In this document: positions 28,437 to 35,982 of the stretch, one piece after another
Numbering within the stretch: the first letter of the stretch is position 1
Layout of the letters: every line of letters begins with the position of its first letter
NCBI GenBank assembly: GCA_018240525.1
Contig: JAFEFN010000013.1
Span: forward strand, 496,001-560,000
From: Pseudomonadota bacterium
Lineage (GTDB): Bacteria > Pseudomonadota > Gammaproteobacteria > Steroidobacterales > Steroidobacteraceae
Length of the DNA stretch: 64,000 bases
Direction of reading: 5' to 3'
The notes under the pieces: model-generated
What the model was told of the DNA's origin: nothing
Database searches by the model: none
The model's input: the letters and a program-made list of their open reading frames with translations, nothing else
Made by a program: the position numbers and the translations under genes

Positions 28437-28513
28437 TGGCGCGCCCGGAGAGATTCGAACTCCCGACCTCCTGGTTCGTAGCCAGGCGCTCTATCCAACT
28501 GAGCTACGGGCGC
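28437..28513 (-). tRNA. tRNA-Arg (anticodon ACG)
   Basis: A 77-nt cloverleaf on the minus strand. Acceptor GCGCCCG pairs with CGGGCGC, followed by discriminator G and an encoded CCA. D arm GCTCAGTTGGATAGAGC, anticodon loop CTACGAA (ACG), T loop TTCGAAT. The ACG anticodon needs A34-to-inosine editing by TadA to read CGU, CGC and CGA. Its 3' half is duplicated at 24541-24585. Confidence 0.97.
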
Positions 28514-28750
28514 GTATCCAACTGGCGGCAAAGTACCAATATATTCAGTGAGTTACTGAAATGGCCTCTGCTTCTCCAGCCCCGGTTGGTCACTTCCGCG
28601 GCGGCCAGTCAGCCGGCCGGGTTCGCTGGGGGGCGCGCATCCTACCACATCACTAATCCAGCACTCCAAGCGGCCTAAATTCAGGCTGGGTAGGCTTTGC
28701 CTTGTCCTTCCGCCGCCTCCAGAATGATTCGGTCATCGGGAGAAAAACAC

Positions 28751-29086
28751 ATGTCGAGCATGCCCACCCGCGTCTACGTGCTGTTCTTTGTATCCGTTGG
28801 CTTCCAGCTGGCGGCGATGTTCATGCTGCCGCGGACCCGCGGCTTCACAGCGCCGCTGCCCACGCTTGCGTGTGCTCTCCTCTTCGTCTGTGGCATCGGT
28901 GCGGTCGCGCGGATGTACACCAGCGGTGCGAAGCTGGGAATCATGAGCCCGTTGCTCGCCGCCGTCATACCCCTCGGCGTCATCGCCATTGGCGTGATTG
29001 CCTACAACGAAAGCGCCTCGCCGCTGCGCATCGCCCTGCTGCTGGGCGCCTGCGGCCTCATCGGTGCCGCAGCAATGGTTGGCTGA
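28751..29086 (+). CDS. Small four-helix membrane protein, SMR/EamA-like
   Basis: 111 residues with four hydrophobic helices (about 5-20, 35-55, 63-80, 88-110). The order and the FMLPRTRGFTAPLPTLACALL segment resemble small multidrug resistance (SMR) proteins. The conserved glutamate of helix 1 in EmrE is not seen at its usual place (VGFQLAAMFML), so drug export is doubtful. GGGAGA 8 bases before the ATG supports the start. Stand-alone gene beyond the tRNA-Arg. Confidence 0.68.
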   Translation: MSSMPTRVYVLFFVSVGFQLAAMFMLPRTRGFTAPLPTLACALLFVCGIGAVARMYTSGAKLGIMSPLLAAVIPLGVIAIGVIAYNESASPLRIALLLGACGLIGAAAMVG

Positions 29087-29221
29087 ATCGGGCTGCGCCG
29101 CGATAGCGCCATGCGCATGCGTGGCGCGGCTGCAAAACCATCCTTGCATGGATGATGCGACTCACTCTTGCACGGCATTTCGAAGCCACGTTTAATTGCG
29201 CGATCGTCAGGGGAGGAAGCG

Positions 29222-30643
29222 ATGAAAAATCTAATCACTTGTGCGGCGACGGCGGCATTGCTGGGCCTGTCGCTGCCATCGTCCGCTGCTTCGCAGGACG
29301 AAGCGCAGTTCCGCGACTTGTACAAAGAGCTGGTCGAGACGAATACGACGTTGTCAGCCGGAAATTGCACCCTTGCCGCGGAACGTATGGCCGCGCGCCT
29401 CAAGGCTGCGGGATTCTCGGACTCGGAGCTGCACATCTTCACCGCCCCCGACCACCCGAAAGAAGGCGGTCTGGTCGCGATCTATCCCGGGCGCGACCCG
29501 AAGCTCAAGGCGATCCTGCTGCTGGCGCACATCGATGTCGTCGAGGCCAAGCGCGAGGATTGGACTCGCGATCCGTTCACTCTCGTCGAGGAGAATGGCA
29601 ACTTTTATGCGCGCGGGGCCGCGGACGACAAGGCCGAAGCCGCGATCTGGGTCGACACGCTGGTGCGCTACCGCAGCGAGAAGTTCCGGCCGCTGCGTAC
29701 CCTGAAGCTTGCGCTTACTTGCGGCGAGGAGACGGCCGGCGCCTTCAACGGCGCCGAGTGGCTCACCCAAAACAAGCGCGACCTGATCGACGCCGAATTC
29801 GCACTCAACGAGGGAGCCTCCGGGGAGCTCGACGCCAGCGGCAACAAGATCGCCATGCAGATCCAGGCCGGCGAGAAGTTCCCGCAGAACTATCGTCTCG
29901 AGGTGACCAATCCCGGCGGCCACAGTTCGCGCCCCGTGAAGGACAACGCGATCTACCACCTGGCAGCAGCGCTCACCCGCATCCAGGGATACGACTTTCC
30001 GCCGCAGTTCACCGACGGCAACCGCAGCTATTTCAAGGGAATGGCCAAGCTGCAGGCGGCCAAGGGTGATACCGCAACCGCGGATGCGATGAATGCGTTC
30101 CTCAAGGATCCGAACGATGACAAGGCCATCGCCGCAGTCGCCGCCAAGGATCCGAGCTGGAATGCGACCCTGCGCACGACTTGTGTGGCCACGATGCTCG
30201 ATGCCGGCCATGCCACGAACGCGCTTCCCCAGCGCGCGCGGGCCAACGTCAACTGCCGCATCTTTCCTGGAGTCTCCGCCGAGACGGTCCGTGCCAAGCT
30301 CGAGGAGCTCATTGCCGATCCGGCTGTGAAGGTCACGACGCTCGAGACGCGGGGGCCCACCTCCCCTCCACCGCCGCTCACCCCTCGCGTGATGAGCCCG
30401 GTGGAAACGCTCACCAAGGAGTTCTATCCCGGCGTACCGGTCCTGCCGATCCTGCAGGCCGGCGCAACCGACGGCGAATTCCTTAACGCCGCAGGCATCC
30501 CGACCTACGGCTTCGAGCCGGTATTCTTCGGCAAGGACCTGGGGAACATCCACGGACTCAACGAGTACGTCAACGTCAAGTCGTTGATGCAGGGTCGGGA
30601 GTTTCTCTACCGGCTCGTCAAGATCTACGCCGACCAGAAATAA
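29222..30643 (+). CDS. Exported M20/M25/M40 family zinc peptidase
   Basis: 473 residues with a signal peptide (MKNLITCAATAALLGLSLPS, cut near SAA). Strong ribosome site GGGGAGGA before the ATG. Metal-binding and catalytic blocks of the M20 family: LLLAHIDVVEA, RGAADDKAEAAI and TCGEETAG, with the dimerisation-domain VTNPGGHSSRPV and a late histidine in LGNIHGLNEY. It likely trims dipeptides or acylated amino acids in the periplasm. It stands alone; a strong hairpin follows the stop. Confidence 0.92.
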   Translation: MKNLITCAATAALLGLSLPSSAASQDEAQFRDLYKELVETNTTLSAGNCTLAAERMAARLKAAGFSDSELHIFTAPDHPKEGGLVAIYPGRDPKLKAILLLAHIDVVEAKREDWTRDPFTLVEENGNFYARGAADDKAEAAIWVDTLVRYRSEKFRPLRTLKLALTCGEETAGAFNGAEWLTQNKRDLIDAEFALNEGASGELDASGNKIAMQIQAGEKFPQNYRLEVTNPGGHSSRPVKDNAIYHLAAALTRIQGYDFPPQFTDGNRSYFKGMAKLQAAKGDTATADAMNAFLKDPNDDKAIAAVAAKDPSWNATLRTTCVATMLDAGHATNALPQRARANVNCRIFPGVSAETVRAKLEELIADPAVKVTTLETRGPTSPPPPLTPRVMSPVETLTKEFYPGVPVLPILQAGATDGEFLNAAGIPTYGFEPVFFGKDLGNIHGLNEYVNVKSLMQGREFLYRLVKIYADQK

Positions 30644-30649
30644 CCCGAT

Positions 30650-30686
30650 CTGCGGGACCCGCGCATCTGCCGCGCGGTTCCCGCAG
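30650..30686 (+). terminator. Strong hairpin after the M20 peptidase gene
   Basis: CTGCGGGACCCGCG (30650-30663) pairs with CGCGGTTCCCGCAG (30673-30686), a 14-base stem with one mismatch and a 9-base loop, starting 7 bases after the stop codon. No T tract follows, so it is either a Rho-independent terminator of weak type or an mRNA-end stabiliser. Confidence 0.5.
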
Positions 30687-30983
30687 GGTCGGTCTCAACC
30701 GGTCAGCCGGGACTGCCACCGCCAGCCGCGGCGATTGGCAATGAGCAGGAACCACACCACCTGGTGAAGCGGAACAGCCTCGCCCCAGCGGCGGTCACGC
30801 CCTCCAAGGTCGGCAAGCATGATGAGTCGCTCGCGCTGAGCGCTGCGCTTGCGGACCATGCACCGCGGCGCCGCTCGGAACTCGAAGGCACGCCGACAAA
30901 CATGCCGGCACCACCGGGCTGATCCGCCGGCCGGTGTCGGGCGGCTATACTCAGCCTGCCAATTGAATCGTCGGCGGAGTCCT
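30687..30983. other. Non-coding stretch before the aldolase operon
   Basis: Together with the hairpin this makes a 340-base gap. A short minus-strand open frame here (30703-30903) has no family features and no ribosome site. A GGAG ribosome site belongs to the next gene. No promoter is obvious. Confidence 0.5.
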
Positions 30984-31751
30984 ATGAATGCAACGGAGAA
31001 TGGCTGGGCGAAAGCTGATCCGGCGCACGCGGCCCGGGTGGACCTCGCCGCATGTCATCGCCTCGCGGCGCATTTCGGGCTCAACGAGGGTATCGACAAC
31101 CATCTCACGTGCCTCGTGCCAGGACGGCCCGGGCGTTTCTTACTGGCCCCCTTCGGACTGATGTGGGCGGAGGTGCGGGCCAGTGACTTCATGGAGCTCG
31201 ACTTCGCCGGTCGCGTGATCTCCGGTACGGGGCTGGTCGAGCCGACCGCGCTGTACATTCACCTTGCCGCCCACCAGCAGGTCCCGCATGCGACGTGCGT
31301 CCTGCACACGCACATGCCATATGCCACCGCGCTGAGCATGCGCGAAGACCCCCGTCTGCGCATGGCCGGGCAAAATGCACTCGCCTTCCACGATGACATC
31401 GCCTACGTCGATTACAACGGTCTGGCGCTGGATGCCACTGAAGGCAAGCGCCTGTCCGCAGCCCTGGGGAACAAGTCGGTCCTGATGCTGCGCAATCACG
31501 GCGTGCTCGTCACCGGCCAGTCAGTCGCGCAGGCCTTCGAGCGGCTCTACTTCCTGGAACGCGCCTGCCAGGCCCAGGTGCTCGCCCTCACCGGTGGCAG
31601 CCGCCTGGCGGACATTCCCGAGCCGGTGATACGGGCGACCGCGGCGCAATTCCGCGCAGAGTCCACCATCGACGGCCACCACCGCGCGGACCTTCACTTC
31701 GCGGCACTCAAACGCATGCTCGACCGGCTCGACGCGGACTACGCCAGTTGA
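30984..31751 (+). CDS. Class II aldolase/adducin family protein
   Basis: 255 residues. The fold is shown by the substrate loop GIDNHLT, the metal-binding HTH pair in CVLHTHMPYATAL (about residue 115) and the later LRNHGVLVTG histidine. Family members split or epimerise sugar phosphates, but this branch is often of unknown activity and linked to transport genes. GGAG lies 5 bases before the ATG. It is the first gene of a tight run with an MFS carrier, an S41-like hydrolase and an MHS carrier. Confidence 0.88.
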   Translation: MNATENGWAKADPAHAARVDLAACHRLAAHFGLNEGIDNHLTCLVPGRPGRFLLAPFGLMWAEVRASDFMELDFAGRVISGTGLVEPTALYIHLAAHQQVPHATCVLHTHMPYATALSMREDPRLRMAGQNALAFHDDIAYVDYNGLALDATEGKRLSAALGNKSVLMLRNHGVLVTGQSVAQAFERLYFLERACQAQVLALTGGSRLADIPEPVIRATAAQFRAESTIDGHHRADLHFAALKRMLDRLDADYAS

Positions 31752-31780
31752 CCGGCGCTCGGCAAGCCGGCGGCGCGGCC

Positions 31781-33010
31781 ATGCGCTGGGGATTGGTCCT
31801 GCTGCTGGCGGGCGCGGTCTTCATCAACTATGTGGACAGGGGCGCGGTGCCCACCGCCGCGCATCTCATGCAGGACGAGCTGTCACTGACGGCAAGCCAG
31901 CTCGGGTTGCTTTTCAGCGCATTCTTCTGGTCATACGCGCTGCTGCAGATCCCGGCCGGCTATCTGGCGGAGCGTCTTGGCGCACTTCCCGTGCTCGCCG
32001 CCGGCCTTGTCGTCTGGGCGAGCGCGACGGTGCTGGTGGGACTGGCCCATTCCTTTGCGGTCCTGTTCGCGCTGCGCCTGCTGCTGGGCGTGGGCGAGAG
32101 CGTCAGCTTTCCGTGCGTATCCAAGCTGCTCGCAGCCGAAATACCCCTCGCCAGCCTGGGGCGGGCCAATGGCGTCATCGCATTCGGATACCTGTTTGGA
32201 CCTGCGGTCGGGACTTACTTTGGTGGCCAGATCCTGATCAGCCACGGCTGGCGGGCGATGTTCTTCGTCTTCGGGGCCCTGTCACTCCTGTGGCTGGTCC
32301 CCTGGACGGGGGTGCGCAGCCGCTCACCGATGGCCGCGCGCGATATCCGCTCATCCCCGGCATTCGTCGCTCTGCTGCGCCAGCGCTCTTTGTGGGGCGC
32401 GAGCCTCGCGCACTTCTCGGCCAATTACACCTACTACTTCATACTGACGTGGCTGCCGCTGTATCTGGTTAAGCAGCGCGGGTTCTCGACCGAGTCGATG
32501 GCGGCCATCACCGGCAGCGCCTATCTGGTCAACGCGTTCAGCGCGCTGATCGGCGGCTGGGTACTCGATCGTGCCGGCAAGCGCTCGGGCCGGACGAGTG
32601 CGGTCTACAAGTCCCTGGCCGCGACATCCCATTTCGGCTCCGTCCTGTGCATGCTGTGCATGGCGGCGGCTTCGCCCGCCGCGGCACTGGCCGCCATCTT
32701 CGCCTACCAGGTCCTGTGCGGCGCATCTTCACCCTGCACCTTCGCCGCCTCGCAGATCCTCGCCGGACCAAGGGCCTGCGGGCGTTGGGTCGGAATCCAG
32801 AACGCGGTCGCCAACACCTCCGGGGCACTCATGGCCCTGGCAACCGGCTTCCTCATACCCGATACCGGCCACTTTGCCGGAGCGTTCGTGCTCGCCGCGA
32901 CGGTCAGCCTGATGGGCTGCGTCGCCTGGCTGTGGATAATCCCCAAGGTGGCGCCCATCTCATGGCCCGAGGCACCGTCCTCAGTCTCACTGGTGCAGAG
33001 GGCTGCGTGA
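31781..33010 (+). CDS. MFS transporter, anion:cation symporter-like
   Basis: About 409 residues with twelve helices. Helix 1 (LLLAGAVFINYVDRGAV), the motif AGYLAERLG and GVGESVSFPCVSKLL place it in the ACS branch, which imports organic anions such as hexuronates and aromatic acids. An in-frame TTG at 31748 overlaps the aldolase stop (TTGA) and would add 11 residues; the ATG at 31781 is the conventional start. Its stop overlaps the next gene's GTG. Confidence 0.87.
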   Translation: MRWGLVLLLAGAVFINYVDRGAVPTAAHLMQDELSLTASQLGLLFSAFFWSYALLQIPAGYLAERLGALPVLAAGLVVWASATVLVGLAHSFAVLFALRLLLGVGESVSFPCVSKLLAAEIPLASLGRANGVIAFGYLFGPAVGTYFGGQILISHGWRAMFFVFGALSLLWLVPWTGVRSRSPMAARDIRSSPAFVALLRQRSLWGASLAHFSANYTYYFILTWLPLYLVKQRGFSTESMAAITGSAYLVNAFSALIGGWVLDRAGKRSGRTSAVYKSLAATSHFGSVLCMLCMAAASPAAALAAIFAYQVLCGASSPCTFAASQILAGPRACGRWVGIQNAVANTSGALMALATGFLIPDTGHFAGAFVLAATVSLMGCVAWLWIIPKVAPISWPEAPSSVSLVQRAA

Positions 33011-34296
33011 ACCGACGAGAGGCGTGCCCGGGGGACCTGTCGAACTGGAAGATCAGAATCCTCGGGCTGGTACTGGCGACAGGTCCTGCGTGGGCTGCCG
33101 ATCTTTCGCTGGCCGACCGCCAGGCGGACTTCGGCGAGTTTGTGCGCGATGTGACTGAGAATTACGCATGGCCGGACCGGCAGGAGAAACCCTGGCTCAG
33201 CTGGCAGGCCCGTTACGCGGGCGCGGTAGTTGCAGCGGACAGCAAGGAGTCACTGGCGAATGTCATTGCCACGGCGCTGGACGAGCTGCACGACTTTCAT
33301 GCCGAAGTGCGCTCGCGCCATCCCAACCGGTGGCTGCCCGTCCCGACCTTCGCCGACGTCTGGGCCACGCCTGAGAAGGATGCCGCGCGCGTCATCGCCG
33401 TGCGGGAAGGCAGCGATGCACAACGCGCCGGGATCGCGCCGGGGGATGTCGTGCTGCGGATCGGCCAGACGCCGGTGCCCGCGGCGATCGATGGCCGCCT
33501 TACGGCTGCAGTGGACACCCGCGAGGCCCAGGCCCGAGCATGGGCGCTGCTCTCTCTGCTCGCCGGGCGGGCAGACGAGGAACGCCATTTCACGATCCGG
33601 GATGCGCGGGGTCGCGTGCGGGACGTGACGTTGCCGCTGGAGCGGCGCTTCGACCGGGATCAGAAGCCGGTAAGCGTCCGGCGACTTGCCGATGACATCG
33701 GCCTCATTCGGTTCAACAATTCGATCGGCCAGCAGGCGACCGTCGCGGCCTTCGATGCGGCACTCGAAGAGCTGCGCGCAACGCGCGGGCTCATCCTGGA
33801 TTTGCGCGACGTGCCCAGCGGCGGTGACAGCTCAGTGGCATTGGGGATCATGGGGCGGTTCGTGTCAGGCAGCATGCTGCCGTACCAGCGACACCGGATC
33901 CCAGACTACGGCCAGCCGGACGTCGAGCGTAACTGGCTGGAGCTGGTAGCGCCCCGCGGTCCTTTCACCTATGCAGCACCCGTGGTGGCCCTGGTGGATC
34001 ACTGGACCGGCAGCATGGGAGAAGGCATGGCCATCGGCTTGGACGCGATGCACCGCGCAACGGTCGTCGGCACACCCATGGCCCATCTGGCGGGTGCGGT
34101 AGGCGAGTTTCATCTGGCACACTCGGGCATCGACGTTGCGTTCGCCACGGAGCAGCTCTACCACGTGGATGGCACGCTGCGTCAGGACTGGCTGCCGCCC
34201 ATCCGGGTCCCGGAGCCGACAACCAGCGCGGCGGTACTGGTGCGCGGCCGGGAACAGCTGGAGCAGATCCTCGGCTCGACCGGATCGGGGCACTGA
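33007..34296 (+). CDS. Exported S41-family (C-terminal processing) peptidase-like protein
   Basis: 429 residues. The GTG start overlaps the MFS stop (GTGA) and gives a signal-like N-terminus (IRILGLVLATGPAWA). A PDZ-like segment near 140 (AQRAGIAPGDVVLRIG) is followed by the S41 core: GLIRFNN, LILDLRD, and the catalytic serine region DHWTGSMGEGMAIGL. This serine context is that of the uncharacterised non-Tsp branch of S41. An in-frame ATG at 32962 is an alternative start. Periplasmic hydrolase of unknown substrate in the aldolase/transporter run. Confidence 0.82.
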   Translation: MNRREACPGDLSNWKIRILGLVLATGPAWAADLSLADRQADFGEFVRDVTENYAWPDRQEKPWLSWQARYAGAVVAADSKESLANVIATALDELHDFHAEVRSRHPNRWLPVPTFADVWATPEKDAARVIAVREGSDAQRAGIAPGDVVLRIGQTPVPAAIDGRLTAAVDTREAQARAWALLSLLAGRADEERHFTIRDARGRVRDVTLPLERRFDRDQKPVSVRRLADDIGLIRFNNSIGQQATVAAFDAALEELRATRGLILDLRDVPSGGDSSVALGIMGRFVSGSMLPYQRHRIPDYGQPDVERNWLELVAPRGPFTYAAPVVALVDHWTGSMGEGMAIGLDAMHRATVVGTPMAHLAGAVGEFHLAHSGIDVAFATEQLYHVDGTLRQDWLPPIRVPEPTTSAAVLVRGREQLEQILGSTGSGH

Positions 34297-34339
34297 CCTG
34301 GAGACCACCGGCACGCCGGCGGCTATCCCGAAACGACAG

Positions 34340-35599
34340 GTGTTGGCCGTCGTCATCGGCAACGGGCTGGAGTTCTACGACTTCGTCACCTACGCGTTCT
34401 TCGCAGCGCAGATCGGCCGGACGTTCTTCCCCTCCGAGACACCCGGCGCAAGCCTGCTCGCCTCGCTCGCCACCTTCGGCGCCGGGTTCCTGACACGCCC
34501 CCTCGGCGCATTCGTCATCGGGCGCTACGCGGACCGCGCCGGTCGCAAACCCGCCATGCTGCTGTCATTTGTATTGATCGGTGTGGGTGTGGTGGGCCTG
34601 CCGCTCACGCCTTCCTATGCCGCCATCGGCGCCGCCGCGCCGGTGATCGCGATCGCTTTTCGCCTGCTGCAGGGATTTGCACTCGGAGGCGAAGTCGGAC
34701 CGAGCACCGCGTTCCTGATGGAGGCGGCTCCCCCCCTCCGGCGTGGCCTGTATGTCTCACTTCAGGCAATGAGTGCAGACGTCGCAGTCCTGGTTGCCGG
34801 ACTGGTCGGCATCGGCCTTGCAAACGCCTTGGATGCCCGTGCCCTCGATGCCTGGGGCTGGCGCGTCGCGCTTCTGCTCGGTGCGGTCATCCTCCCGGTG
34901 GGCCTGGTCTTGCGGCGCACGCTGCTGGAGACGCTGCCTTCGTCGCAGGAACGGCGGTCAGACCCGGTACGGGAAGGCTACGTGCGCTTTCTGTGGCTGG
35001 GCTTGATCCTGCTGGGCACGGCCACGACCACCAACTACCTGCTCGAGTACATGACCACCTACGCCAGCGTGACGCTGCGCATGCCCGCTCATATCGCGTT
35101 TGGAGCGACCGCGGTCATCGGCCTGAGCGGCGTGATCTGTGACCCGCTGGGAGGCTGGCTCTCGGACCGCTTCGGTCGCAAGCCGATCATGATCGTTCCC
35201 TGGCTGTTCCTCGCGCTGGCCGTGTTCCCGGCATTCTGGATGCTGGACCGGGTGCGCAGCGCGCCAACGCTGTACGTCGCGTGCGCGGTGCTGGCGTGCA
35301 TGTCGACGCTGTCATCCGGCACGATCATCGTCGCGGTCACCGAGGCACTGCCGCAGCGCGTGCGCGCCGGCGGGATCGCCCTCATCTACGCGCTGGCCAT
35401 CTCCGTTTTCGGGGGCTCCACGCAGTTCCTGGTCGCATGGCTGATTCGCGCGACCGGCAGCGTCCTGGCGCCTGCGTGGTACATGTTCTGCGGAGTGGTC
35501 ATTGGCCTGTTCGTACTATTCCGGCTGCCCGAGACCGCACCGGTGAAGCAAGCTTGTACTCTGGACGACCCGGCCGATCGAAGCCTAAGTGCGCGGTAG
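34340..35599 (+). CDS. MHS-family MFS transporter (ProP/citrate/shikimate type)
   Basis: At least 419 residues. VIGNGLEFYDFVTYAFF, the loop GRYADRAGRKPAML and RLLQGFALGGEVGPS are diagnostic of the metabolite:H+ symporter family. The start is uncertain: no ATG lies close to the expected position. GTG 34340 is the only ordinary start near it, while a CTG at 34298, right after the preceding stop and 7 bases after GGGG, would give the more usual N-terminal length. Last gene of the aldolase/MFS/S41 run, probably importing the substrate. Confidence 0.85.
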   Translation: MLAVVIGNGLEFYDFVTYAFFAAQIGRTFFPSETPGASLLASLATFGAGFLTRPLGAFVIGRYADRAGRKPAMLLSFVLIGVGVVGLPLTPSYAAIGAAAPVIAIAFRLLQGFALGGEVGPSTAFLMEAAPPLRRGLYVSLQAMSADVAVLVAGLVGIGLANALDARALDAWGWRVALLLGAVILPVGLVLRRTLLETLPSSQERRSDPVREGYVRFLWLGLILLGTATTTNYLLEYMTTYASVTLRMPAHIAFGATAVIGLSGVICDPLGGWLSDRFGRKPIMIVPWLFLALAVFPAFWMLDRVRSAPTLYVACAVLACMSTLSSGTIIVAVTEALPQRVRAGGIALIYALAISVFGGSTQFLVAWLIRATGSVLAPAWYMFCGVVIGLFVLFRLPETAPVKQACTLDDPADRSLSAR

Positions 35600-35982
35600 T
35601 GAATTTCCACCCTCGCTTGCGGCACGGCTAGCTTTGCACCCGGATACCCGCCGCCCATCGCAATCTCGGCTGAAGCGGGGGTGAACGAAGCACGCCGCCC
35701 TTGCTTCGCTCCGGGTCCCCTGCGGTCCGCACCAGCGCCTGTATCGAAGGACCCGTCCGATTGCTCGCCAACGTGAGCGAGCAATGCCGTGAAGGCGGAA
35801 GGTACAGCCTGGCCTGAACTTGACGACCCTTTAGATGTTATATAGCCGCGCCCACGCACGAGCTTACGTGCCACATGGCTTCTGGATTACACGCAAGAAA
35901 CGCAGGCCTAGAGGAGCAATTCCTCAAGCCGCGATGCAAGCGAAGGCACGACTGAGCTACAGTCCAATCCCGGGGGAGCAGG
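35600..35982. other. Non-coding stretch with a 9-bp hairpin before the hybrid kinase gene
   Basis: 383 bases without a credible gene. The clearest structure is ATTGCTCGC (35760-35768) and GCGAGCAAT (35777-35785), an exact inverted repeat with an 8-base loop. It may be a regulator site or a terminator for the upstream operon (no T run). The sequence just before the kinase gene holds its ribosome site (GGGGGAGCAGG). Confidence 0.45.

Larger units (their letters stand above)
24541..28481. mobile_element. tRNA-Arg-bounded methyl-compound cassette, no integrase
   Basis: About 3.9 kb flanked by direct repeats of the 3' half of tRNA-Arg(ACG), with the intact tRNA on the right. The only genes are a divergent pair, the TMADH-family demethylase and the MttB-family methyltransferase. 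There is no integrase, transposase or transfer gene, so this is either an immobile remnant or was integrated by an enzyme acting in trans. Confidence 0.5.

Noticed and set aside
28436..28678. Plus-strand open frame [19 protein letters not shown] over the tRNA-Arg gene
   Set aside because: It is the antisense translation of the tRNA, a well-known annotation artefact.
30703..30903. 66-codon minus-strand frame between the M20 peptidase and aldolase genes
   Set aside because: No ribosome site, no motif, and composition unlike the neighbours.
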